A stretch of 35,391 bases of DNA from Candidatus Zixiibacteriota bacterium (GCA_026397505.1 JAPLUR010000110.1:1-35391); one strand, 5' to 3'. Counted from the first letter of the stretch, positions 7,878 to 16,984 are shown. Notes: generated from the sequence alone by a model not told the origin. Made by a program: numbers and translations.

Positions 7878-10800
7878 TTAAATGAAAAGGTCACCGTTTT
7901 TTACAAATCTGCTCTTGGATAAAAGAACATCCGCGTCCTGGCCTGATTCTGCAAGCAATTTCTCGACTAGTTTGTTAATCTTAGACATGTTGGCAGCAAG
8001 GATTTTTCGGACTTCAGCCCGCACTCGCCCTAGGCTGCCTTGCAAGTTGGGGATAAATGGTTTTATTTCATCGTGACTCTTTGCGCCAAGTTCGGATAAT
8101 TGCGTATGAACCTTATTCGAAGGATCAAAACGCGATATATTGCATACCTCGAAAGGGCGACGATGAATATCACGCTCGCCGTACAAACCTTGGGGTTGAT
8201 ATTCCTTTATGGCGAGGTTCACGATATCTGAATTCAACACGGCCACAAGATAGAATCCTTCTTCGATTGACTTTGGATAATAATAATAGGTTTTAGCGTC
8301 AGCAATGAATCCATGAGACTTGAATTGTTGGTTGGGATGCGCATCATTAATATAAAGGGCCGCCGATATATTGGTCCCAGAAGTATTGTAGAGAACAACA
8401 TAGGGCGCGTCGATATCTTGCTTTGAAAGCTTTTGATTATAGTTTAGCCATTCGGCCATTGATCTATCGTCAGATTTCCTATATTTATTCCAAAGGTCTT
8501 CCACTTTGCCCATCCAATTGGCCGCAGATTGATAGCCATTCTCCATTAATGCTGCAGCATCAGCAACAAAAAAGGAATGCTTCTGTCTTATTAAAGGGAG
8601 GAATAAGGGTTCCACGCGGCTTACTGCAAATGGCATAATCCCTTTGGCCAGGACGGTTTGAAAGATGAAGCGCTTTTCGACCTTTCCTGATATCTTCATC
8701 TTCCACTGTTCTTTGGATTCCTTCATAGCTTCTTCGCCGGTTTCCAGATACAGATGCTCTTTGTGCATCGCGGCGTCCTTATCTTTTTGTACAAACCAGA
8801 AGCATCGCGGCACGATGGTCGCGCCCTGCAAAAATAGCGGATAATAATAAGAGACTGCTGTGCCGGCAATCAGCAGAGTTTGCTCTGTCTTTCTTCTCGT
8901 GATAATTTTCTTAGCCGAATCCCAACGCATATTTTTCAATGGCAGGACGCCATTATATAAAGTTGTTGGGATATTATTGATCACGACCGAATTTGGGTCT
9001 TTGATAATCAGCACGGATCTAACGTTAAATAAAGGCGTAACGCCTGTAAAATCGTGCACCTCAGAAAAACCCTTTTCCTGAAAATTGCGATGCTGCTTGG
9101 CCGGTAATATCACTGTTTTCGGGAGGACAAAAGCGATTTTTCCATTTTTCTTCAGGAATTCTCTTTCGGAATGAACAAAAAACAAGGTGCTTGTATCCAT
9201 CTGAGTAAACAGCTTACCGTCTTCCGGGTTAAGGAGTTTGTATTCTAATGTAAGCTGCTTAACTCTCTTCTTATAGTTTATGTCCTTAATGTATCTGTAA
9301 GCCAGCCATGGAGGATTGCCCACAACGTAATCAACCTTCCTGAGTCGGATAAATGCCGGGCGATAAGCATTCTTAAGAATAAATGCCCATATGGTGTCCC
9401 TATTATCGCTAATTAAATTCATCAGTAAATTGAAGTTCTTTCTCCAAAGCCATTCATCCGATTCAGAAATATTATCCCTATAGCGCTTCAGGAATCCTTT
9501 GAGCGCCGCATCTCTGTCTTTGTCGTCCGTTGCCGCTTTTCTACAGGATAAGCACAAATCATCTATCATGGCATCTGCATTCAGCTTTTTCCCAATAATG
9601 GAAACAGGTATGGCAAAGCCATCGCCGTTTGCAACCTCTATTGCAACTGCCCTAGTCTTCTTATTCTCGCTCGTCATCAAAGAATCAGACATATAGACAG
9701 GCAGGTAGACATCAGCCCCAAGCTTCCTAATTTCCTTTGCGAGGCCAAGCAGCAAATTTGCCTTCGTCATTATTACGGCCAGCGGATGCACATCTATTCC
9801 AAGAACGGATTCCAGAGTCTTATTCACTAATTTGCCGCCCGTAAGACCCATCTTGCGTAGCCTTCTTATCACAGCCAGCAAGAAAGTACCTGAACCGCAG
9901 GCAGGGTCAAGTATTGTGCCTTTCCTGTATTTCAATGCGGACAAGGCAATGTCTGCAATCCAGTCTGGTGTATAATATTCGCCCAGCGAGTGCCTGCTTT
10001 CAGGATCCACAAGTTCCTGATATATTTCTTTCAATATGTCTTCATCAATATTATCCAGCTTGAACGGAGAAAGGTATTTGTCCACCTTGGCCAAAAGGCC
10101 AACAAAGTGATCCTCGATTTCAGTGTCAAGAGCCCAACTGAAGAAATCGCGCTCGGCCATGTTAAGCAAATTGTGTTTGGCGAAAAAATCACCTGTCAAT
10201 AGACCCTTGTACAAGTTTGCGGATTTCTTGGTATCTGGGAAAAGAGCATTCAAAACGAGCAGGCGGGAAAACATCGTCAAATAAGTATGTTTAAGAAATA
10301 GCCTTAAATCGCCAACTGGCTCGCCATAAACTTTCGAGAGAAGACTGTTCCATTCGGTGAACTTCACTTTGACGCTGGGATTGAGACTGACATGTTGATA
10401 TAGTTCCTCTAATATGCCCCGCGCCTTATTGAAAACAGCACTGTTTGGTCCGAATCTTGTTGTTATGTCAATCGATTTCGGCGTCGTCTTCCTTGAGGCA
10501 AAAAGGAGATCGTCAAAAACTCTAAATGAAGCAATAACATCTGATTCGCTAAGCACGAACCGGGAAATAGCTGTAACATTCTCATGTTCGTATTGATAGA
10601 GAATGAAATTCAACCCGTCTGTCACGACAGCCAAGTACTCTCCGGGTGCTACTTGCGATTCAAAATACTTCTGCAGTTCCAATTCCGCCGCTTTTAGTTC
10701 GCCTTCCAAATTTGTCTTAAACTCGAAAATCAGATACTTATATAAGGCATCGATATAGCCTCTAACGGCGGCAACCTTAATTTTTTCCTCAATTTCGATT

Positions 10801-10985
10801 TCTGTGGGGTCAACGTCGTATGCCTTTCGCAGAAAGTCTATGAATAATGCGCGCCTGTGGTCGTGATGTTTGTTGGCACGTATAGCCTCATTCGCCTGGG
10901 TAATATAGGCGGTAAGTAATGATGGATATTCCTTCTTATAAGGATAAACTTGCTGACCCAATTGAAGATGACCCGGCTTTTTCAT
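7878..10985 (-). CDS. Type IIG-like restriction-modification enzyme (Eco57I-type)
   Basis: This 1035-residue single-chain enzyme probably both cuts DNA and methylates adenine N6. Near the N-terminus, D79 and E88-F-K90 (in GYIDALYKYLIFEFK) fit a PD-(D/E)xK nuclease. A helical linker follows, then SAM-dependent methylase motifs: motif X (LGEYYTPDWIADIAL, near 335), motif I (DPACGSGTFLLAV, D360) and motif IV (NPPW, near 557). The remaining 450 residues should hold the target-recognition domain. There is no separate specificity or nuclease gene beside it. By eye it is AT-richer than its neighbours and sits between unrelated housekeeping genes, which suggests horizontal acquisition. The start has only a weak AGAGAA site. 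The recognition sequence cannot be predicted from this reading. Confidence 0.85.
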   Translation of the reverse strand: MKKPGHLQLGQQVYPYKKEYPSLLTAYITQANEAIRANKHHDHRRALFIDFLRKAYDVDPTEIEIEEKIKVAAVRGYIDALYKYLIFEFKTNLEGELKAAELELQKYFESQVAPGEYLAVVTDGLNFILYQYEHENVTAISRFVLSESDVIASFRVFDDLLFASRKTTPKSIDITTRFGPNSAVFNKARGILEELYQHVSLNPSVKVKFTEWNSLLSKVYGEPVGDLRLFLKHTYLTMFSRLLVLNALFPDTKKSANLYKGLLTGDFFAKHNLLNMAERDFFSWALDTEIEDHFVGLLAKVDKYLSPFKLDNIDEDILKEIYQELVDPESRHSLGEYYTPDWIADIALSALKYRKGTILDPACGSGTFLLAVIRRLRKMGLTGGKLVNKTLESVLGIDVHPLAVIMTKANLLLGLAKEIRKLGADVYLPVYMSDSLMTSENKKTRAVAIEVANGDGFAIPVSIIGKKLNADAMIDDLCLSCRKAATDDKDRDAALKGFLKRYRDNISESDEWLWRKNFNLLMNLISDNRDTIWAFILKNAYRPAFIRLRKVDYVVGNPPWLAYRYIKDINYKKRVKQLTLEYKLLNPEDGKLFTQMDTSTLFFVHSEREFLKKNGKIAFVLPKTVILPAKQHRNFQEKGFSEVHDFTGVTPLFNVRSVLIIKDPNSVVINNIPTTLYNGVLPLKNMRWDSAKKIITRRKTEQTLLIAGTAVSYYYPLFLQGATIVPRCFWFVQKDKDAAMHKEHLYLETGEEAMKESKEQWKMKISGKVEKRFIFQTVLAKGIMPFAVSRVEPLFLPLIRQKHSFFVADAAALMENGYQSAANWMGKVEDLWNKYRKSDDRSMAEWLNYNQKLSKQDIDAPYVVLYNTSGTNISAALYINDAHPNQQFKSHGFIADAKTYYYYPKSIEEGFYLVAVLNSDIVNLAIKEYQPQGLYGERDIHRRPFEVCNISRFDPSNKVHTQLSELGAKSHDEIKPFIPNLQGSLGRVRAEVRKILAANMSKINKLVEKLLAESGQDADVLLSKSRFVKNGDLFI

Positions 10986-11118
10986 GTTCTCTATTCTTGA
11001 CTGATTCCAATTAATAACTCGACCACGTTACTCAATTAAAGGATGCTAACCGGCGTGTCAAGGACAAAGGAATTAAATATTTCGCTATTCTCCCTTGTGA
11101 AAACATTCACAGAAAGAT

Positions 11119-11147
11119 TGCCAATTATGGCGAAATTCGCTATAATT
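11119..11147 (+). promoter_or_regulatory. Sigma70-like promoter of the ior-buk-ptb operon
   Basis: TTGCCA (11119-11124), a 17-base spacer and a perfect TATAAT (11142-11147) lie 35 bases upstream of the iorA ATG, giving an expected leader of about 30 nt. This is the best promoter match seen in the window. Confidence 0.7.
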
Positions 11148-11182
11148 ACCCCACTGAAATGCACTTATAATCGAGCCTTTAT

Positions 11183-12964
11183 ATGAAAAGATTACTTTCC
11201 GGAAATGAGGCGGTGGCGCGGGGCGCATTCGAGGCCGGGGTTAAACTCGGCGTCGGTTACCCCGGCACACCCTCCACCGAAATCCTCGAAACCATAGCCG
11301 AGGAATACCGCTCCATCTACTCCCAGTGGTCGCCCAACGAAAAAGTGGCTTTCGAGGTCGGTATCGGCGCCTCATTGGGGGGCGGCCGCGCTCTGGTGAC
11401 CATGAAACATGTCGGCCTTAATGTCGCCGCCGACCCGTTTATGACTTTCGCTTACACCGGAGTCAACGCCGGCTTTGTGGTGGTCTCGGCCGATGACCCC
11501 GAAATGCACTCCTCTCAAAACGAGCAGGATAACCGTTTCTTCGCCAAATTCGCCCAGATACCGTTTCTGGAACCCTCCGACAGCCAGGAATCGAAAGATT
11601 TTGTCCGCCGGGCGTTCGAAATCTCGGAGATGTTCGACACGCCGGTGATGCTTCGGATGACCACCCGCATTTCACACTCCAAGGCGATTGTCGAGGAATA
11701 CGAGCCGGTAGTGCTCCCCGAATCAGGTTTCAAGCGGGATATGCAGAAATATGTGATGATCCCCGCCAACGCCAAGAAACGCCACGTGGTGGTCGAGCAG
11801 CGCCTCGAGAAACTCCACCTCTTTTCCGAATCAACCGAACTCAATAAAGTCGAAAACAACGGCTCCGAAATCGGCATCATCACCGGCGGTATTGCCTACC
11901 AGTACGCCAAGGATAACCTCCCCGATGCCGATTATCTCAAAATCGGCTTTGGTTTCCCACTGCCAATCGAAAAAATAAGTAAATTTGTTGCGGCCCATAA
12001 GGTCAATTTGATTATCGAGGAACTGGAACCGTACTACGAAGAGATTATCAAGGCCGCCGGGATAAAGATAGAAGGGAAGAAGTACTTCTCGCGGCAGGGC
12101 GAACTTTCACCCTATAAGGTTGCTCTGGGTCTTAAAGAGGCCGGCCTTCTCAAATCGGTCGCTGGCGCCGAAATCGAACCGGAGACTCTTTTCCCGCGTC
12201 CGCCAATTCTCTGCCCCGGCTGCCCCCATCGTGGCGCCTATATGGCGCTGCGCAAACTCGGCGTGGCCGTCACCGGAGATATCGGCTGCTATACCCTCGG
12301 CGTGCTTCCCCCGCTGGAATATCTCGACTCCTGTATTTGCATGGGTGCCTCTATCGGCAATGCCATCGGCATTGATAAAGTCGATGGCTACAAAAAAGGG
12401 GTGGTGGCGGTTATCGGCGATTCCACTTTCCTTCACTCCGGAATCACCGGCTTGCTTGATGCCGTCTATAACAAGAGCGACATCACCGTTGTCATTCTGG
12501 ATAATCGCATCACCGCCATGACCGGCGGCCAGCAGCATCCCTCCACCGGACATACCCTGATGGGTGAGGAAACCAAATCGGTCAATCTGGCCCAGTTGGC
12601 CCGGGCGCTCGGGGTGGATTCGGTGCGTGAAATTGATCCCTATGATTATAATGGCATGATACGGGCGCTCGAAGATGAAATCAGACGCCCCGGCCCTTCG
12701 GTCATTATCACCAACCGCCCCTGTGTTCTCATGCCCAAGCGGATTCTTGATCGGCCGTACATGGTGATACCCGAGGACTGCAACGGCTGCAGCGCCTGTT
12801 TCCGGATCGGCTGCCCGGCCATTTCACCCTCAACCGAGATGACCAAACATGGTCGCCCCAAAGCGATCATTGATGCCGTTCTCTGCACCGGCTGTACACT
12901 CTGCGCGCAGGTTTGCAGGCCGGAAGCGATAGTCCCGATACCCGATAAAACCCCGGACAAGTGA
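11183..12964 (+). CDS. iorA: Indolepyruvate ferredoxin oxidoreductase, alpha subunit
   Basis: This is the large subunit of the enzyme that oxidatively decarboxylates aryl (indole-, phenyl-) pyruvates with CoA, giving aryl-acetyl-CoA, CO2 and reduced ferredoxin. At 593 residues it is the normal length. The N-terminal pyrimidine-binding half opens with GYPGTPSTEI, and the thiamine-diphosphate half has GDIGCYTLG (near 368) and GDSTFLHSG with DNRITAMTGGQQ (near 412-450). Two C-terminal 4Fe-4S motifs use C533/C536/C539/C544 and C568/C571/C574/C578. No clear ribosome-binding site precedes ATG 11183. It heads a five-gene operon, overlaps nothing, and is followed within 7 bases by iorB. The actual 2-oxoacid range could include branched-chain acids. 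Confidence 0.95.
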   Translation: MKRLLSGNEAVARGAFEAGVKLGVGYPGTPSTEILETIAEEYRSIYSQWSPNEKVAFEVGIGASLGGGRALVTMKHVGLNVAADPFMTFAYTGVNAGFVVVSADDPEMHSSQNEQDNRFFAKFAQIPFLEPSDSQESKDFVRRAFEISEMFDTPVMLRMTTRISHSKAIVEEYEPVVLPESGFKRDMQKYVMIPANAKKRHVVVEQRLEKLHLFSESTELNKVENNGSEIGIITGGIAYQYAKDNLPDADYLKIGFGFPLPIEKISKFVAAHKVNLIIEELEPYYEEIIKAAGIKIEGKKYFSRQGELSPYKVALGLKEAGLLKSVAGAEIEPETLFPRPPILCPGCPHRGAYMALRKLGVAVTGDIGCYTLGVLPPLEYLDSCICMGASIGNAIGIDKVDGYKKGVVAVIGDSTFLHSGITGLLDAVYNKSDITVVILDNRITAMTGGQQHPSTGHTLMGEETKSVNLAQLARALGVDSVREIDPYDYNGMIRALEDEIRRPGPSVIITNRPCVLMPKRILDRPYMVIPEDCNGCSACFRIGCPAISPSTEMTKHGRPKAIIDAVLCTGCTLCAQVCRPEAIVPIPDKTPDK

Positions 12965-12971
12965 GGTGGTC

Positions 12972-13577
12972 ATGGAAAACATTACAACCAACATTCTTAT
13001 CGTCGGTGTCGGCGGTCAGGGAGTCCTTCTGGCATCGGAGCTTCTCTCCGAGACGGCCATGAATGGCGGTTATGATGTGAAAAAATCCGAGGTGCATGGT
13101 ATGTCGCAGCGCGGGGGAGTAGTGAGTTCGCATATCAAATTCGGCCCGAAAGTCTACTCGCCGATTATCCCGTACGGTCAGGCCGATATCCTGATTTCCT
13201 TTGAGGTGGCCGAGGCGCTGCGGGCTATCGACTGGATGAAAAAAGAGGGGTTTCTGGTTACGGCTATTACCCGTCTGGTGCCGCCCATTGCCACCGGCGG
13301 AAAATTCCATTACCCTGATGATCCGGTTGCGGAGCTCCGGAAAAAAGTCCACCGCCTGCTGGTGCTTGAAGCCGAAGATATCGCCAGAGACCTGGGCGAT
13401 GTCCGGCTGGTCAATACCATCCTTCTTGGCAGCCTTTCCACCGACCTGGAATTCGCCGAATCGCTCTGGCAGGAGGTTATTCGTCAGAGGGTCAAAGAGA
13501 AATTTATCGAAATGAACCTTCAGGCCTTTGCCCGCGGACGGCAGTTGGCCGGTTCGGTCAATAAAGGAACGGCCTGA
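12972..13577 (+). CDS. iorB: Indolepyruvate ferredoxin oxidoreductase, beta subunit
   Basis: This gamma-type subunit of the 2-oxoacid:ferredoxin oxidoreductase family partners the alpha chain just upstream. It has 201 residues from ATG 12972. I preferred this start over GTG 12966 because GAGG (12963-12966) lies five bases before it. The family signatures VGVGGQGVLLASELL (near 13) and KKSEVHGMSQRGGVVSSHI (near 37) are intact. The gene starts 7 bases after the iorA stop, so the subunits are translationally linked. The product is cytoplasmic and needs the alpha subunit for cofactors. Confidence 0.94.
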   Translation: MENITTNILIVGVGGQGVLLASELLSETAMNGGYDVKKSEVHGMSQRGGVVSSHIKFGPKVYSPIIPYGQADILISFEVAEALRAIDWMKKEGFLVTAITRLVPPIATGGKFHYPDDPVAELRKKVHRLLVLEAEDIARDLGDVRLVNTILLGSLSTDLEFAESLWQEVIRQRVKEKFIEMNLQAFARGRQLAGSVNKGTA

Positions 13578-13587
13578 GGAAAAAGCA

Positions 13588-14655
13588 ATGGAAGAAATAA
13601 TCATTGTTATCAACCCCGGTTCTACTTCCACCAAAATGGCCCTCTTCCGCGCGAAGGAGAAATCAGCCGAGACCAATGTTACCCATTCCTCGGAGCAACT
13701 GGCTGCTTTCGACAATGTCGCCGACCAGTTCGAGCTGCGGATGAAAAATATTGATGAGTGGCTGGCGTCACAGAATATTGATCAAAAAAGAGTCGTTGCG
13801 GTGGCCGGACGCGGCGCCCCGCTTCGTCCCCTCGAGGGCGGCGCTTACCGGATAAATGAGAAAATGCTCGATGACCTTCATCATATGAAATACTCCAACC
13901 ATGCCTCCAATCTGGGTGCCATTATCGCCGACCATCTCGGCCGACGATATAAAGTGCCGGCGGTCATTGTCGATCCGGTAACGGTCGATAATTTCACCGA
14001 CATGGCGCGGGTCTCGGGGATTCCCGAGATTGAGCGCAAATGCCGTTCGCATGCCCTCAATATCAAAGAAATCTGTCGGCGTCACGCGGCGAAGATTGAC
14101 CGCAGTCTCGAGCAGTGCAATTTCGTGGCGGTGCATATGGGGGGCGGCATATCGGTAGCGGCGGTGGAAAAAGGGAAAATTGTCGATGTCAACGATGCTC
14201 TTCTGGGCATGGGGCCGTATTCGCCCGACCGCGCCGGTGCCCTGCCGATCGGCGCTCTGGTCAAACTGGCCTTCTCCGGTAAGTACACCGAGAAAGAGTT
14301 GATCGATAAGCTTTCGCGCAAAGCGGGACTGCTTGCCTATATCGGGCAGTCCGATCTGCGCGAAGTCGAGAAAATGATCGATTCCGGCGACAAAAAGGCC
14401 GAGCTCTATTTCCGGGCCATGGCCTACCAGATTGCCAAGGAGATCGGCGCCTGCACTGTCGTGCTGAAGGGTAAACTTGATGCTATCATCCTTACCGGCG
14501 GAATGGCCAATTCAAAAAGATTGGTGGATATTCTGAAAGAATATATTTCTTTCCTGGGTGAGGTAATTGTCGTGCCGGGCGAGTTCGAGATGGAGGCTCT
14601 GGCGGCCGGCGCCCTGCGCGTGATCGAGAAAAAAGAGGTTCCCAAAGATTATTGA
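13588..14655 (+). CDS. buk: Butyrate kinase (acetokinase family)
   Basis: The enzyme transfers the phosphate of an acyl-phosphate to ADP, yielding ATP and a free carboxylic acid. Within this operon the acid is more likely an aryl-acetate or a branched short-chain acid than butyrate itself; that is inference. The protein has 355 residues, the usual length. ATG 13588 is chosen because AGGA lies 7 bases upstream and the protein then begins MEEIIIVINPGSTSTK, the standard N-terminus. Other signatures are VDPVTVDNF (near 131), HMGGGISVAAVEKGK and DALLGMGPYSPDRAG (near 182-220), and TGGMANSKR (near 303). It follows iorB by 10 bases and is followed by ptb after 10 bases. Confidence 0.93.
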   Translation: MEEIIIVINPGSTSTKMALFRAKEKSAETNVTHSSEQLAAFDNVADQFELRMKNIDEWLASQNIDQKRVVAVAGRGAPLRPLEGGAYRINEKMLDDLHHMKYSNHASNLGAIIADHLGRRYKVPAVIVDPVTVDNFTDMARVSGIPEIERKCRSHALNIKEICRRHAAKIDRSLEQCNFVAVHMGGGISVAAVEKGKIVDVNDALLGMGPYSPDRAGALPIGALVKLAFSGKYTEKELIDKLSRKAGLLAYIGQSDLREVEKMIDSGDKKAELYFRAMAYQIAKEIGACTVVLKGKLDAIILTGGMANSKRLVDILKEYISFLGEVIVVPGEFEMEALAAGALRVIEKKEVPKDY

Positions 14656-14665
14656 CAGGTAAATT

Positions 14666-15565
14666 ATGGCCTATCCTTATGACTTCATAAGTTCTTCGGA
14701 TGAGATCATATCCTCGGGGGCAAAACTCTCGGCCGGAGGCAAAAGAAAAATGGTGGCCGTGGCCGCGGCACAGGATGTTGATGTTCTCGGCGCGCTGTCA
14801 TCGGCAGAGGCCGAGGGGATTCTCGATGCCACCCTGTTCGGTGATAAGACGCTGATTGAAAAAATGGCCGCGGACGGCAATATCGATATTTCCCGAATGA
14901 CAATAGTTGCCGAACAAGATGTCAATAAGGCCGCATATGCCGCCGTAAGAATGGCCGCCGAGGGAAAGGCCGATGTTATCATGAAAGGATTTGTCTCAAC
15001 CTCGACCCTTCTGAAAACGGTCCTCTCCAAAGATTTCAACCTCCGCACTAAGAACACCCTTTCACATGTCGCGGTGCTCGATATTCCCGGTTACGGCAAG
15101 CTCCTTTCCATGAGCGATGGCGGCATGGTGGTCAAACCGGATTTGGAGCAGAAGCTGCAGATTATGGAAAATGCCATCCTCATATCCCGGGCGCTGAAAC
15201 TGAACCATATCCGTGTGGCGGTCTCGGGAGTAAACGATAATGATACTAAAGCTTTTCTTGGCCGCGCCAGAGAGCTTCATATGCCCGATCTCGAACTGAA
15301 AGGCCCTCTTACTTTCGACCGAGCCGCCGGCCGAGGCGGCGATACCGATATTCTCATTTCCGCCTCTATCGAAGAATGCAATATTATAGCCAAGGCTCTG
15401 ATCAATTTTGCCGGGGCGGTATTTGCCGGGGTCATTGTCGGCGCGAAAGTCCCGGTGAGCCTGGTCTCACGCACTGATACCATCAAGAATAAAAAAGCCT
15501 CGGTCTCCCTTGCCTGCCTTATCGCCGACTACTATCAGAAATCGGGGTACGGAGTTGTCCAATGA
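14666..15565 (+). CDS. ptb: Phosphate butyryltransferase-like protein 1
   Basis: This protein converts acyl-CoA and phosphate to acyl-phosphate, feeding butyrate kinase. It has 299 residues. The N-terminal half has the family features: VAVAAAQDVDVLGAL (31-45), KADVIMKGFVSTSTLLKTVL (101-120) and TLSHVAVLDIPGY (131-143). The C-terminal SR-x-D motif (S268, R269, D271), which by analogy with phosphotransacetylase contributes the catalytic Ser-Arg, is present. However, the middle of the C-terminal half is shortened: the family's VE.I.P.M and KM.DRGQI segment is missing (about 186-212), and so is the histidine-containing loop after GPLTFDRA. The downstream paralogue has those segments. It overlaps that gene by 4 bases. 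It could be active alone or need its partner. Confidence 0.85.
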   Translation: MAYPYDFISSSDEIISSGAKLSAGGKRKMVAVAAAQDVDVLGALSSAEAEGILDATLFGDKTLIEKMAADGNIDISRMTIVAEQDVNKAAYAAVRMAAEGKADVIMKGFVSTSTLLKTVLSKDFNLRTKNTLSHVAVLDIPGYGKLLSMSDGGMVVKPDLEQKLQIMENAILISRALKLNHIRVAVSGVNDNDTKAFLGRARELHMPDLELKGPLTFDRAAGRGGDTDILISASIEECNIIAKALINFAGAVFAGVIVGAKVPVSLVSRTDTIKNKKASVSLACLIADYYQKSGYGVVQ

Positions 15566-16473
15566 ACGCCTGCAAATCATTTACCGATATTCAGACCGCC
15601 GCCCGTGAAAAAGCGGGATCCGGTAATCCTCTCCAGCTTGGCATTATTTCTCCCATCCAGCAGAAGGTTTTGGAAGCCGCAGTCAGGGCCGGGAAAGGGG
15701 GACTTGTCTTTCCGCAATTCCTCGGCAAGAAGAGAGATATTGAAGATATCGCGCGAGTGGCAAAACTCAACCCCGACGATTTCGGCATTATTGAAAGCAC
15801 GGATCCGATTGCCGATGCCCTTGCTCTTGCCAACTCAGGCAAGCTGGATATTCTACTCGTCTGTAACAACGCCATCTCGGATTTTGTATCAGCGGCAAAC
15901 AAGGATTCCTCCGGTTTTATTTTTAGAGGGACTCAGGCTACTCATGTTACTCTTCTGATCGTTCCCGGATACCATAAAATGCTTTTTGTCGCCGACGGCC
16001 TTATGGTGCAGCCACTCGAAATTACCCAATCCATCTCAATAGTGCAAAATACGGTGACCGTCGCCCGGAAACTGGGTGTGGCTCTGCCGAAAGTGGCGCT
16101 TCTGGCGGCGGTGGAGGCAGTTTCGCCCGCCATGCCGGTCACTATGGCGGAAGCTGTCATTGCCAAGATGGCCGACCGGGGACAGATAAAGAATTGTGTT
16201 ATCGATGGCCCGCTCTCTTTTGACTGCGCTATCAGCGCCGAGGTGGCGCAGCATAAGGGGATAAAAAATTCCCCCGTGGCCGGCGACCCGGACATTTTTA
16301 TCGGACCCACTTTGGAGACGGCTGATGGGATATTCAAGGCCCTATCGCTCTATGCCAAAGCTGAGTCGGCCGGGGTGATTTTTGGCGGGAAGGTTCCCGT
16401 GGCCACCGAATACGAAATCCAATCGGTTCAGGATATTGTCAATTCCATCGCCCTGGCCGTGTTATTGAAATAA
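15562..16473 (+). CDS. Phosphate butyryltransferase-like protein 2
   Basis: This is a second phosphotransacylase paralogue of 303 residues, starting in an ATGA overlap with ptb and therefore translationally coupled. Its C-terminal half keeps the family segments AAVEAVSPAMP (182-192), KMADRGQIKNCVIDGPLSF (202-220) and AQHKGI (229-234). Its N-terminal half has lost the MKG.V.T motif (here LDILLVCNNAISDF, 95-108). The C-terminal Ser-Arg is replaced (EYE at 283-285), so it may lack catalysis by itself. The pattern is the mirror image of the upstream protein. The likely role is as the second subunit of a heteromeric phosphotransacylase; a noncatalytic or regulatory paralogue is the alternative. 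Confidence 0.8.
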   Translation: MNACKSFTDIQTAAREKAGSGNPLQLGIISPIQQKVLEAAVRAGKGGLVFPQFLGKKRDIEDIARVAKLNPDDFGIIESTDPIADALALANSGKLDILLVCNNAISDFVSAANKDSSGFIFRGTQATHVTLLIVPGYHKMLFVADGLMVQPLEITQSISIVQNTVTVARKLGVALPKVALLAAVEAVSPAMPVTMAEAVIAKMADRGQIKNCVIDGPLSFDCAISAEVAQHKGIKNSPVAGDPDIFIGPTLETADGIFKALSLYAKAESAGVIFGGKVPVATEYEIQSVQDIVNSIALAVLLK

Positions 16474-16495
16474 ATTTGAAAACGTATTAGTATTT

Positions 16496-16984
16496 GTGAG
16501 CATAACTCTTTCAGATATTGCCAAACTGATTCTCTGTGTCGTAATCTGCCAGCTGGCCGGAGCGATCGGCTCTATACCGAATGTCAATTCAATCCCTACC
16601 TGGTATGCCACTCTGAATAGACCATCATTCAATCCCCCCAACTGGATTTTCGCCCCGGTCTGGATTACCCTTTATTTCCTTATGGGTATCGCCGCCTTCT
16701 TAGTCTGGAATAAGGGATTGGATACGCCCGGTGTGACCACCGCTCTGATCCTGTTTGTCGTTCAATTAATTCTTAATGCCCTATGGAGCTGGATATTCTT
16801 CGGCTGGAAACAAATATTCCCGGCCTTTATCGAGATTGTAATACTCTGGATAATGATTCTGGTGACCATGATTCAATTTTTCAAAATATCTGTCCCTGCC
16901 GGAATCCTTCTTATTCCTTATATATTATGGGTGAGTTTCGCCTCCATCTTGAATTTCAGCCTTTGGAGACTGAATAGAATCTGA
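16496..16984 (+). CDS. tspO: TspO/MBR family membrane protein
   Basis: This integral membrane protein belongs to the tryptophan-rich sensory/translocator family, which binds porphyrins and related compounds. It has 162 residues, the family's length. The sequence shows five hydrophobic helices and the family signatures WYATLNRPSFNPPNWIFAPV (36-55), LYFLMGIAAFLVW (60-72) and NALWSWIFFGWKQ (94-106). The start is GTG 16496, 22 bases after the second ptb gene. There is no visible ribosome-binding site, so it may be read through from the operon. Its ligand in this organism is unknown. Confidence 0.92.
   Translation: MSITLSDIAKLILCVVICQLAGAIGSIPNVNSIPTWYATLNRPSFNPPNWIFAPVWITLYFLMGIAAFLVWNKGLDTPGVTTALILFVVQLILNALWSWIFFGWKQIFPAFIEIVILWIMILVTMIQFFKISVPAGILLIPYILWVSFASILNFSLWRLNRI

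Noticed and set aside
12867-13715. Long minus-strand open frame opposite iorB
   Set aside because: It lies antisense to iorB and the start of buk, both of which have clear family motifs. Its protein has no recognisable features.
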